Source: Cyanobacteria bacterium T3Sed10_376R1m (GTDB taxonomy: Bacteria; Cyanobacteriota; Cyanobacteriia; Cyanobacteriales; Cyanobacteriaceae). From it: a stretch of 10,007 bases of DNA. The position numbers and the translations under genes are program-made. The stretch lies in contig PXEJ01000077.1 in the NCBI GenBank assembly GCA_003566215.1, positions 1 through 10,007 of the forward strand. Direction: 5' to 3'. Each line of letters starts with the position of its first letter. Within the stretch, counting starts at the first letter, position 1. Positions 1-7,282 of this stretch are shown piece by piece. The notes beneath the pieces are model-generated. The model did no database searches and had not been told where the DNA came from. It worked only from the letters and a program-made list of their open reading frames with translations.

Positions 1-1098
1 AAATAGAGTCTTGAAATTATTTACCTGTAGTTGATAAAGTTCCGATAATACCCGAATACCCTCTTCATTCTTACTTAACAAACGCTTTTGAATTACTTCC
101 GCCACATCATTACTGGTTAACTTCATGCGGTTGGCGAAACGAGCTTGAATTTTAGAAAAATCGTTACTCTGTTGTTTACTCTGCTCACCGATTACATTAT
201 CCATCTCCTCTTGAGCCGTAACAATAATCCATGCCCTACCACGACATTTAGTAGCTAAACTCTCAGCTATTGTTTGAAGATTAGTCATGAGTTTAACGTT
301 ATTAGCGATATACTGCCCTACCTCATCCACAAAGAAATTAAGACGAAAATTCGGGGATTGTTTATCTAAATATTCCTTAACTTGTTGGGCAAAATCTTCA
401 ATGGATACCTTATATTCAGATCTATATTTATCAAGAATACCTTGAGCTACCGTGGGGGGATTATTCGTAACTCGACTATAGGCTTGGGCGATATTATGAG
501 ATTCTAAAATTGCTTGTTCTCTGCCAAAGTGCCACGGTTTATCTGATATTTCTTCATAAGCGACTTTAAAGGCTTCATACTGTCCTCTACTGTCCAAATC
601 CCGTTCAAAATTAGCGATATGTCCTTGTTTACCATAATAGCCACAGGTTTCATCAAATACCTTTACAAAAACAGCTAATAAAGCATCAATTTGATTTTTA
701 CTAATAACATCAGCTTTTTGATCAATATTAAACAGAATACTTTGGGAAGGAATAGAAACTACTCTTTGAAGTTCCCCCGCCAAAAACTGATTATTTTCTG
801 GACATTTCTTGATAAAAGAATCCGCTACTCTTAAATCTTCTAGGCATTTATTTTCTAATAATAAAGATAACATTTTTAAAAGGTGGGATTTTCCTGAACC
901 AAAAAAACCTGAAATCCATACCCCATTAGCACCTTGATAGTTATGGTAAGCAGAAAAAAAACTTTCTAAACGCTTTTCCAACTCATTAGTAATAACATAT
1001 TCCTCAATTTCATTTCTTAAAGTGGTGTCATCATCTGCTTTAATAACTCCTTCAATGGGTCTATCAATTGGTTTAGAAAAAATATTATTTAGAGTCAT
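1..1098 (-). CDS. brxC: BrxC, BREX system P-loop ATPase (N-terminal 366 codons, runs off the left edge)
   Basis: My own translation of the minus strand from the ATG at 1098 stays open to base 1, giving 366 residues. It begins MTLNNIFSKPIDRPIEGVIK and contains EYVITNEL, as in type 1 BREX BrxC. A Walker A motif (GFFGSGKSH, Lys70) and a Walker B-like stretch (NFFVDEVGQY, Asp258-Glu259) are both intact. BrxC proteins are large, usually around 1,200 residues, so about 70% lies outside the window. In BREX, BrxC is a cytoplasmic ATPase that works with BrxB, PglX (methyltransferase) and PglZ in marking host DNA and blocking phage replication; its exact mechanical role is unsettled. It lies downstream of brxB on the same strand, but 355 bp away rather than tightly packed. 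There is no clear Shine-Dalgarno before the ATG; the start rests on the match to the family N-terminus. Confidence 0.93.
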   Translation of the reverse strand, partial: MTLNNIFSKPIDRPIEGVIKADDDTTLRNEIEEYVITNELEKRLESFFSAYHNYQGANGVWISGFFGSGKSHLLKMLSLLLENKCLEDLRVADSFIKKCPENNQFLAGELQRVVSIPSQSILFNIDQKADVISKNQIDALLAVFVKVFDETCGYYGKQGHIANFERDLDSRGQYEAFKVAYEEISDKPWHFGREQAILESHNIAQAYSRVTNNPPTVAQGILDKYRSEYKVSIEDFAQQVKEYLDKQSPNFRLNFFVDEVGQYIANNVKLMTNLQTIAESLATKCRGRAWIIVTAQEEMDNVIGEQSKQQSNDFSKIQARFANRMKLTSNDVAEVIQKRLLSKNEEGIRVLSELYQLQVNNFKTLF

Positions 1099-1200
1099 AA
1101 TATACTTATTTTAATTTAGTGATTTAAAGTTTTTTATAAACTTAGGACATATGAAATATAGCGTTTTTTATAATTATGAAATAGATTTACTATTCTCAAG

Positions 1201-1230
1201 TCCCCCGAATTTGCGGGGGATTTAGGGGGA
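1201..1230. repeat. G/C-rich palindromic intergenic repeat, cyanobacterial type
   Basis: TCCCCCG (1201-1207) and CGGGGGA (1214-1220) form a perfect 7-bp stem around a 6-nt loop, followed by TTTAGGGGGA. Read on the minus strand this is CCCCCTAAATCCCCCG and onward. From memory, this pattern is common as dispersed repeats between genes of many cyanobacteria. It stands out sharply from the AT-rich DNA around it. It could act as a transcript-stabilising hairpin or weak terminator after brxB, but no T-run follows directly on the minus strand. Confidence 0.65.
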
Positions 1231-1366
1231 TCGTTTTGTACCCCGTAACCATGATAATTGCTATAATTAGAGAAAATATTGTTTTTTAATTAATAAAAAT
1301 CGTTATACTTAACTTTATTTTAAAAGCTATATTAAAATTAATAACGCATGATATTAGTTTAAGAAA

Positions 1367-1380
1367 AAATAATATTATTT
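1367..1380. repeat. A/T-only 14-bp perfect palindrome downstream of brxB
   Basis: AAATAATATTATTT is its own reverse complement. On the minus strand it lies about 75 bp after the brxB stop and is followed by a T-rich stretch, so it resembles a very weak terminator. Its stem would be A-T only and so unstable; chance is a fair explanation in this base composition. Confidence 0.25.
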
Positions 1381-1453
1381 ATTCTTTTGCTATCCATTTT
1401 AACCCAATTTCATTAAGTATTATGTATCCTTTTATAAGATAGGACTGGAGTTT

Positions 1454-2071
1454 CTAATCTACTTCATAGTCAAAAATATTAAAAGCTCTATAATATTTAT
1501 CATCATGGAGTCTATCAAATAAATCTAACGACGCACCTGATGATAATGAGTGAGTATAAACCCCCGGAAAAAACATTATAGTGGGTTGATTTTTAGCCTT
1601 ACTTTGTAAGTTATTAAGAACATTATGTGAACGAATATATGGGAAAACTTCTCCTACTCCTGATAAAAACATGACATCGAAGTTGATATTCTCCATTTTG
1701 TTTGTTATTGCTGGAATTAGGTGATTTTCTGGATCTAATACACTTTGAAATAACTCTAATAACTGAGTTTTAGAAGGTAAACTTGATTCTAACTCTAAAA
1801 CTTGCTCCCAAATACCTCTTTCTTGCAATAGTTCAATAACTAAATCATAGAGATTAATATTAAGTATTATGATTTTTTGCCCTTCGAGAGTAGTACATAA
1901 TTGATGTACCACTTTTTCTATTTCTAAATTTATTTGAGGAGGATAAGGACAAATGAAAAAAGGAACTTCATTACCCAAACCCTTTTTTTCCCGAAATCTT
2001 TCACTCTCAATAACTTTCAACAAGTGTTCAAAACATTGTTCTGCTGAAATATTTAGTTGGCTTAAAATCAT
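1454..2071 (-). CDS. brxB: BrxB, BREX system protein (DUF1788 family)
   Basis: The protein from the ATG at 2071 is 205 residues, the normal size for BrxB. Family features are strong throughout: FEHLLKVIESERF and GLGNEVPFFICPYPP near the N-terminus, then INLYDLVIELLQERGIWEQ, LDPENHLIPAI, DVMFLSGVGEVFPYIRSHNV, FFPGVYTHS and a C-terminal YYRAFNIFDYEV. BrxB is a small cytoplasmic core BREX component; studies of other BREX systems indicate a need for it in defence and host methylation, without a known enzymatic activity. An in-frame ATG at 2140 would add 23 residues, but those overlap the TnpB fragment in another frame and do not look like BrxB, so I use 2071. The start overlaps the stop of the upstream TnpB fragment as ATGA, and there is no Shine-Dalgarno. 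The gene order brxB then brxC fits BREX; the usual upstream brxA is absent here. Confidence 0.92.
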   Translation of the reverse strand: MILSQLNISAEQCFEHLLKVIESERFREKKGLGNEVPFFICPYPPQINLEIEKVVHQLCTTLEGQKIIILNINLYDLVIELLQERGIWEQVLELESSLPSKTQLLELFQSVLDPENHLIPAITNKMENINFDVMFLSGVGEVFPYIRSHNVLNNLQSKAKNQPTIMFFPGVYTHSLSSGASLDLFDRLHDDKYYRAFNIFDYEVD

Positions 2072-2361
2072 GACAAATTTATAATTTTGAATGCTTTTGT
2101 GAGGTTGAGAGTAGTTGATTGTAAACATTGAGAATAGCAATCACCTAACCAAGCGGTATCCTCTGCTTTCTTTAGTTTAGGTAGTTCTTTATTTATAGCA
2201 GTTCTACCTAGTCCTTTACCAGTAGCTTTGTAAGTCTCATTACAGAGGTTCAAGGCATATTTCCAAAACCAACGACAACTACCCATTACCTGAGATAGTT
2301 TTTCTTGTTGTTGGTTATTAGGATATAGTCGAACCTTTACTGCTTTAAATATTTTACACAA
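2068..2361 (-). pseudogene. tnpB: TnpB (IS200/IS605 superfamily) N-terminal fragment
   Basis: This 97-codon open stretch shows the N-terminal domain of TnpB, the RNA-guided endonuclease-like protein of IS200/IS605 elements: KAVKVRLYPNNQQQEKLSQ, then MGSCRWFWKYALNLCNETY and DCYSQCLQSTTLNLTKAF. Full-length TnpB is roughly 350-400 residues, so only the first quarter remains; the RuvC-like core is missing. Similarity appears to stop near residue 91 (about position 2085), and the last codons (KIINLS) probably come from read-through into junction DNA. The only in-frame start is TTG at 2361; an ATG at 2365 is in another frame, so the start may also be damaged. Its TGA stop (2070-2068) overlaps the brxB ATG. 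As a protein it should not function, but transcription and translation of it could feed brxB. Confidence 0.85.
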
Positions 2362-2407
2362 ACCATTGTTTACGATAAAACTATTCTAACTAATTATTTT
2401 GGTTTTG
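2362..2407. other. Junction between two head-to-head tnpB fragments
   Basis: This short AT-rich stretch lies between the start of the minus-strand TnpB N-terminal fragment and the first recognisable residues of the plus-strand C-terminal fragment. It probably includes the old upstream region of tnpB and a recombination breakpoint. I see no target-site duplication or element end in it. Confidence 0.4.
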
Positions 2408-2640
2408 TATCGAAAACTAACTATTGCGGTAAATCCAGCATATACTATACATCTCAGGATTGTTTTAAATGTGGAAAATGAATCAAGAAAAGCCTTTCAA
2501 CGAGAACTCATGTTTGTAGTTGTGGATACATTGAAGATCGTGATACACAAGCATCATTAAATATTTTGAGAAAAGCTACGATAGGGTATATCAGAAGCAA
2601 GTCCGAGTTATTGGACTTAAACGATTGGGGAGTGTCAAAC
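2408..2640 (+). pseudogene. tnpB: TnpB C-terminal fragment (zinc ribbon and RuvC III), frameshifted and with a nonsense codon
   Basis: Reading in two frames rebuilds the TnpB C-terminus: YRKLTIAVNPAY in one frame, then TSQDCFKCGK, a TGA stop (2479-2481), IKKSLSTRTHVCSCGYIEDR, and DTQASLNILRKATIGY in the other. The zinc-ribbon cysteines (CxxC then CxC) and the final catalytic-type Asp region (EDRDTQAS) are visible. The frameshift comes from a tandem duplication of TATAC (2441-2450): removing one copy restores PAYTSQDC, the usual family sequence. The TGA sits where this family typically has a basic residue and could come from one C-to-T change in a CGA codon. The fragment lies in the opposite orientation to the N-terminal piece, and the middle of the gene (about 200 residues) is absent. 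The right boundary is approximate. Confidence 0.85.
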
Positions 2641-2737
2641 TACAGAAATAAATTCAATAAAGTTCAGAATTATAGATTTTTATGTAGTTTATTATTTAAA
2701 ATCTTTTATTTTTTTTCTCTTATAAAACAAAAAATAT
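2641..2737 (+). other. Upstream region of the TPR-CHAT gene
   Basis: About 100 bp of AT-rich DNA, including long T-runs, separate the TnpB remnant from the TPR-CHAT start codon. No -35/-10 pair convinces me and no Shine-Dalgarno precedes the ATG (the last bases are AAAACAAAAAAT). The gene's promoter is presumably here or within the TnpB remnant. Confidence 0.35.
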
Positions 2738-5380
2738 ATGCTTATTAACCATAAAATAAGATTAATAGTAGGAATCTTTAGTTTTTTAAATTTTCTTCCC
2801 AGTTATACAACTGTAGCGGTTAGGGCACAAGACTTAAATAAATTATTCTTAGCTAATCATATTGAAAATAATGCCAAAATAAAAGAAGCAGAATTACTTA
2901 ACGAAGAAGTAGTTAAATTATATCAACAAGGACAATATCAACAAGCTATTACTTTAGCTGAAAAGATACTCAGTATTTATCAAAATACATTGGGAAAAAA
3001 TCATCTTGAAGTAGCAATTTCTTTCAATAATTTAGGAGAGTTACATCGAACAACTGGCGACTTTTTACAAGCAGAATCACTATTTATCAAATCATTAAAC
3101 ATCTTAAGGGAAATACTAGGAGAAAACGATCCCACCACAGCTAACGCCTTGAGTAATTTAGGGACATTATATCAAGAACAAGGAGATTATCACAACGCTG
3201 AATTACTGTTTAAACAAGCTTTAGAAACCTTGGAGACTACAGTAGGAAAAAATCATCCTGATACTGCGATGACAATGAATAACTTAGGAATCCTATACCG
3301 ATCTCAAGGAAATTATAAACAAGCAGAAATATTATTTGTTGAATCATTGCTTATTTTTGAAGAAATTTTAGGGAAAGAAACTCCAGAAGTAGCGACTTTA
3401 TATGGTAATATTGGGGGATTATTTGAGATAGAAAAAGATTACGAAACAGCTATATTATTTCACCAAGAAGCATTTAACATTAGAGAAATAATATTAGGTA
3501 CTACTCATCCAGATACGGCAATTTCTCTCAATAACTTAGCTCAATTATATAAGAAACAACAAGACTATAATTTAGCAGAGTCATTCCTTAAAAAAGGGCT
3601 GGAAATTTCTCAAAAAATTTTAGGAAATAATCATCCAAATGTAGCTGTATTCCACAATAATTTAAGTAGCTTGTATTGGGAAACAAATCAACTTCCTTTA
3701 GCAAAAAAAGCTTTTACGGCTAGTACCGAAATTCAAGAAAGTATTTTAACTGAAATAGTAAACAAGGTGGGGGATGAATCTCGTAAACAAGCATACTTAA
3801 ATACCTTAACAGGAACAACCAACGCAGTTATTTCTTTTCATCTTAATTCCAACCTTGATAACCCAGATAGTAGTAAATTAGCTTTAACCACCATTCTCAG
3901 ACGTAAGGGAAGGGTATTAGATGCCTTGAGTGATATTGTTGGAACTTTAAGAGAAAGAGAAACTCCTGAAATACAAAATTTATTCGATAACTTAGCCCAA
4001 AAACGGAGTCAGTTAACTGCTTTATTCTTTCAAGGGGTAGATGAGATGAATCCCACCACTTACCAACAATTAATCGATGATTTTCAAAAAGATATTCGAG
4101 CATTAGAAACAGATTTATCTCTTAAAAATGCTGAATTTAAAACTATTAATCAACCCATTCTTTTGGATAATATTCAAAAAGCAATTTCCTCAGATCAAGC
4201 ATTATTAGAATATATTCTTTACCAGCCATATAATCCATCTACGGGGGAATATGGAGAATCTCGTTATGCAGTTTACGTCTTAAATTCCGAGGGAAACCCT
4301 GTTGGTATAGATTTAGGAAAAGCTGAAACTATCGATAACTTAGTTCAAGAATGGCGAAATTACTTAACTTTTATTGCTAATTATCCCGATGAATTAGAAG
4401 AAAAAGAAGCTGGTTTAAGTCGTCTAGCACCTCAACTACATAGCTTAATTTTTGAACCTATATTGCCTTTTTTAAAAGATAGCACTAATATTTTGGTGTC
4501 CCCCGATAGTCAGTTAAATCTTATTCCTTTTGCCGCTCTACAAGATCAAAAAGGTAGTTATTTATTAGAAAAGTTTACGTTTACTTATCTAACCAGTGGA
4601 CGAGATTTATTAAGATTTGAGACAAAATTTGAACCTCAATCAGAGTCGGTAATTTTGGCGAATCCTAACTATAGTTTAAATGGAAATAATAATTCAAGGA
4701 CAAATATGGAAAATACAAGGGGAAATATTTTGCCTAGAGCAGATTTGAGATCATTGTCTGGGTGTTGTACACCTTTAGAAGGTACACTCAAAGAGGCAGA
4801 AGCGATTATTCCCCTGTTGTCCAATCCAAGGGTATATATGGGTAATCAAGCATTGGTAGATAATATCAAACAGATAAAAGCACCTAAAATTTTACACCTT
4901 GCAACCCATGGTTTTTTTCTGCCTGATATAGAAACGGTTGAAAATGCTGTTAATAATAGTAACGAAAACCCTTTATTAAGATCTGGGTTAGCCTTTGCTG
5001 GATTTAATCCCCTTGAAAATAGTTTTGATGGTGCATTAACTGCTTTAGATGCTTCTAGTTTAAACCTATGGGGTACTCAATTAGTGGTTTTATCTGCCTG
5101 TCAAACGGGGTTGGGAGATATTCGTAACGGTGAGGGAGTTTATGGTTTAAGACGGGCTTTTGTGTTGGCGGGGGCGCAGGATTTATTGATGAGTTTGTGG
5201 GATGTCGATGATGGTGGCACTCAGGATTTGATGGTTAATTTTTATCAAAGGTTAATGAATGATGATAAATCATCAAGGGCGCAGTTGTTACGCCAAGTGC
5301 AATTAGAAATGTTGCACAGTGAGAAATATTCTAGCCCATATTACTGGGCGGCTTTTATTCCTTCTGGAAGTTGGGACTAA
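2738..5380 (+). CDS. Exported TPR-CHAT domain protein (putative caspase-like cysteine peptidase)
   Basis: The 880-residue protein starts with a signal-peptide-like segment: a Lys/Arg start, a hydrophobic stretch at residues 9-20, and a possible cleavage after AVRAQ near residue 31. Seven tetratricopeptide units of the kinesin-light-chain type, period 42 residues, follow at about 54-345 (for example NHPDTAMTMNNLGILYRSQG). A helical linker covers about 345-560. A C-terminal CHAT domain fills about 570-880, with LHLATHGFF (His724) and VVLSACQTGLGD (Cys788), the expected catalytic dyad, and the usual ending YYWAAFIPSGSWD. CHAT belongs to the caspase/gingipain clan. TPR-CHAT proteins are abundant in cyanobacteria, mostly with unknown substrates. 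If exported it would act in the periplasm or outside, unlike the cytoplasmic CHAT proteases tied to phage defence. It meets the AI-2E gene tail-to-tail, 5 bp apart. The domain call is firm; peptidase activity is inferred. Confidence 0.93.
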   Translation: MLINHKIRLIVGIFSFLNFLPSYTTVAVRAQDLNKLFLANHIENNAKIKEAELLNEEVVKLYQQGQYQQAITLAEKILSIYQNTLGKNHLEVAISFNNLGELHRTTGDFLQAESLFIKSLNILREILGENDPTTANALSNLGTLYQEQGDYHNAELLFKQALETLETTVGKNHPDTAMTMNNLGILYRSQGNYKQAEILFVESLLIFEEILGKETPEVATLYGNIGGLFEIEKDYETAILFHQEAFNIREIILGTTHPDTAISLNNLAQLYKKQQDYNLAESFLKKGLEISQKILGNNHPNVAVFHNNLSSLYWETNQLPLAKKAFTASTEIQESILTEIVNKVGDESRKQAYLNTLTGTTNAVISFHLNSNLDNPDSSKLALTTILRRKGRVLDALSDIVGTLRERETPEIQNLFDNLAQKRSQLTALFFQGVDEMNPTTYQQLIDDFQKDIRALETDLSLKNAEFKTINQPILLDNIQKAISSDQALLEYILYQPYNPSTGEYGESRYAVYVLNSEGNPVGIDLGKAETIDNLVQEWRNYLTFIANYPDELEEKEAGLSRLAPQLHSLIFEPILPFLKDSTNILVSPDSQLNLIPFAALQDQKGSYLLEKFTFTYLTSGRDLLRFETKFEPQSESVILANPNYSLNGNNNSRTNMENTRGNILPRADLRSLSGCCTPLEGTLKEAEAIIPLLSNPRVYMGNQALVDNIKQIKAPKILHLATHGFFLPDIETVENAVNNSNENPLLRSGLAFAGFNPLENSFDGALTALDASSLNLWGTQLVVLSACQTGLGDIRNGEGVYGLRRAFVLAGAQDLLMSLWDVDDGGTQDLMVNFYQRLMNDDKSSRAQLLRQVQLEMLHSEKYSSPYYWAAFIPSGSWD

Positions 5381-5385
5381 CTTAC

Positions 5386-6489
5386 TTATCTTCCTGACAT
5401 AACTTTTTCCGTAAATTCTATTTTTCCATCGCTATTTTCTGCTTTTAATTTGGGTTCAACATAAAGATTTTCAAGGACAACTCCCGCGGCGGCAATCCAA
5501 GGAGGTACTATCAAAGCACCTATTATACCTAGCACCTGCACTCCTCCTAATACTGCTAATAGTTGATATAAGGGTTCAACTTTAACACTAGAGCCAACTA
5601 AGAGAGGATCTAAAACATAGGTTTCTAAATTTTGAATAATAATAAATAGTAATAATACCCAAAGAAAAACCCAGCCTCCTTGGGCAACGGCTACGATTAG
5701 GGCGGGGATTGAGCCTAAAACAGGTCCAAAGAAGGGGATAAGATTGGTAAAACCAGCAATTACTCCTAAGCCAAGGGCAAACTCTGTAATGCCGACGAAT
5801 TTTAAGCCGATGGTAATTGCGACTCCTAGTAGGAGGGAGACAAGGATTCTTCCTTGTATGTATCGTCCCATTCTTTCGGTGACGGGGGCAAACTGGTTTT
5901 CAACTCTAGTATCCCAAGGTTGCGGAAATAGGCGCACAAATCCTTTGATCAATTTTTGTGAACCGACGAGAAGATAGCCTGATAAGAGAATGGAAAGAAT
6001 CAGGTTAAATAGTCCACCGACAAATCCCCTAGTAAGTCCTAATGAGCTTAACAATAATTGTTGACTCGATCGCACTGCCCATGCGGTTAAAGCTTGTAAA
6101 TCTAAAAGTTGATCTATGAGATTAAGGGCTCGGGGCTCGGTGATACCAATGCGCATAATTAAATTTTCCGTTGTATTTGCCAAAATCTCTAAATAAAGAG
6201 GAAATTTTTGGACAAGTTTTTGAATTTGAGTAACAACGGTAGGTCCAATAATCAACCCCCCTCCCACTAAAATACCGATAATCGTTAGATAGGTAATAAT
6301 TATTGCGAGCCAACGAGGTACTATTCTTTCTCCGGCATCAACTATGGGGGCGAGGGTGGCGGCTAAAACCACTGCAATCATTAAGGTAACAAGAAGACCT
6401 CTTAGATGCCATAGAAGTATTAATGAGAAAAAGATAAAAATAAGTATTGCAAGACTACTTATAAATGTTTTTAGCCTTGATTGATTCAT
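5386..6489 (-). CDS. AI-2E family transporter (PF01594-type, YhhT/PerM-like membrane protein)
   Basis: This 367-residue integral membrane protein has the family layout: a hydrophobic pair near residues 10-50, another segment at 60-83, an amphipathic stretch at about 85-150 that should lie outside the membrane, then further segments at about 155-177 and 213-342. The family signature region FTNLIPFFGPVLGSIPA lies at 247-263, followed by QNLETYVLDPLLVGS and VEPLYQLLAVLGG. Members are loosely called AI-2 exporters after E. coli TqsA, but many transport other solutes; some act as Na+/H+ antiporters. The substrate cannot be told from sequence, and AI-2 itself is doubtful in a cyanobacterium. It is downstream of the terC-like gene on the same strand with a 59-bp gap, so they may be co-transcribed. 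Start is the ATG at 6489; no strong ribosome-binding site is seen. Confidence 0.9.
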   Translation of the reverse strand: MNQSRLKTFISSLAILIFIFFSLILLWHLRGLLVTLMIAVVLAATLAPIVDAGERIVPRWLAIIITYLTIIGILVGGGLIIGPTVVTQIQKLVQKFPLYLEILANTTENLIMRIGITEPRALNLIDQLLDLQALTAWAVRSSQQLLLSSLGLTRGFVGGLFNLILSILLSGYLLVGSQKLIKGFVRLFPQPWDTRVENQFAPVTERMGRYIQGRILVSLLLGVAITIGLKFVGITEFALGLGVIAGFTNLIPFFGPVLGSIPALIVAVAQGGWVFLWVLLLFIIIQNLETYVLDPLLVGSSVKVEPLYQLLAVLGGVQVLGIIGALIVPPWIAAAGVVLENLYVEPKLKAENSDGKIEFTEKVMSGR

Positions 6490-6548
6490 GAAATTATTTT
6501 TTGGTACTTACTAGGGTATGAATTAGTTTATTGTTATTTTTTTTATGA

Positions 6549-7244
6549 TCAACTGTCAATGGTTTCTACGGGGTTTTTTGTGGAAAAGCCCCACGCAAAA
6601 ATAGCAATAATAACTGTAATCATTAACCATTCTGGAGGCACGATGTTTTCATCAATTACTTTGACAATTAATCTAACTCCCACTAAACCAACGGTAATAA
6701 ATCCAGCATCTTCTAAGTGTGTGTATTCTTGAATCCAACCGATGAATAACTGGGCTAGAAATCTTAGGGCAATTACTCCAATAGTTCCTCCGGCAATGAT
6801 TAACCAAATATCATCGGCAACGGCGATGGCAGTGGTTACACTATCAAGGGAAAAGGCTAAATCGGTAACAGCTATCATGGGAATTGCTTGCCAAAGTCCT
6901 TTAAAATTTAAGCTAGAAGCACCTTCTTTTTGATGTTCTTCTCGATTGGTATAGTAACGAAATACTAACCAGAGTAAGTATAACCCTCCTAATACTGAAA
7001 ATTGCCAATATTTAATGACCCATGTAGCGGTGATAATGAGAGTAATTCTTAAGATGTAGGCTAATATTAATCCTACGTTTAAAGCATATTTTTGATCTTG
7101 AGGATCTTCTAATCCCTGAGCAATAGAAGCAAGGGCGATCGCATTATCTGCCGACAATACAGCTTCTAAACCCACTAAAATTATTAATATAAAAACAGTC
7201 TGGATCCCAAAATCGATGGACGGATGTAAAACTTGGTCTAACAT
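6549..7244 (-). CDS. TerC family integral membrane protein (putative Mn2+/metal exporter)
   Basis: The protein is multi-pass and carries both acidic motifs of the TerC/YkoY family: GLEAVLSADNAIALAS near the N-terminus and TDLAFSLDSVTTAIAVADD in the middle. These Glu/Asp residues lie in membrane segments and are thought to bind metal. Bacterial members of this family export manganese or help metalate exported enzymes, and a plant plastid homologue is needed for thylakoid assembly; which role applies here is not visible. I chose the ATG at 7244 (231 residues), because it gives the family-typical start MLDQVLHPSIDFGIQTVF. A longer form from TTG at 7268 (239 residues) is possible. The gene is divergent from the YqgF-like gene, so promoters for both should lie in the 90-bp gap. 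A HIP1 octamer lies inside the gene. The downstream AI-2E gene is on the same strand. Confidence 0.9.
   Translation of the reverse strand: MLDQVLHPSIDFGIQTVFILIILVGLEAVLSADNAIALASIAQGLEDPQDQKYALNVGLILAYILRITLIITATWVIKYWQFSVLGGLYLLWLVFRYYTNREEHQKEGASSLNFKGLWQAIPMIAVTDLAFSLDSVTTAIAVADDIWLIIAGGTIGVIALRFLAQLFIGWIQEYTHLEDAGFITVGLVGVRLIVKVIDENIVPPEWLMITVIIAIFAWGFSTKNPVETIDS
7135..7142. repeat. HIP1 octamer GCGATCGC inside the terC-like gene
   Basis: This is the highly iterated palindrome of cyanobacterial genomes. It supports the taxonomic placement; no local function is implied. Confidence 0.85.
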
Positions 7245-7282
7245 TAAGTTTTGATTAACTATTTTCAACAGATACTAACTTA

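Larger units (their letters stand above)
1099..1453. other. AT-rich intergenic region between brxB and brxC
   Basis: No coding sequence is apparent in these 355 bp. They hold a G/C-rich palindromic repeat near 1201-1230, an all-A/T 14-bp palindrome at 1367-1380, and an 11-bp direct repeat GTTTTTTATAA at 1129-1139 and 1163-1173. The last two could arise by chance in such AT-rich DNA. I find no convincing -35/-10 pair for brxC, although several TATAAA-like strings occur on the minus strand. The length is unusual because brxB and brxC are commonly packed closely. Confidence 0.6.

Noticed and set aside
2072..2140. Longer form of BrxB starting at the ATG at 2140 (23 extra residues)
   Set aside because: The added residues lie over the TnpB fragment in another frame and do not resemble BrxB; the ATG at 2071 gives a normal-length protein.
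2641..2737. TnpB guide-RNA (omega RNA) region at the element's right end
   Set aside because: The tnpB gene is dead and no element end or structured conserved RNA can be recognised here, so there is nothing to support the call.
2566..2748. Plus-strand 60-codon open frame
   Set aside because: It begins at a TTG inside the TnpB C-terminal remnant, continues into non-coding AT-rich DNA, and overlaps the TPR-CHAT start. It is the tail of the pseudogene, not a gene.
3000..3700. DNA repeat array with roughly 126-bp period
   Set aside because: The periodicity comes from the protein's 42-residue TPR units and is already explained by the TPR-CHAT gene; it is not a CRISPR array or satellite.
3897..4103. 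Minus-strand open frame of 68 codons inside the TPR-CHAT gene
   Set aside because: It lies fully inside a well-supported gene on the other strand and shows no recognisable family features.
6742..6933. Plus-strand open frame inside the terC-like gene
   Set aside because: It is antisense to a conserved membrane-protein gene and has no signal of its own.
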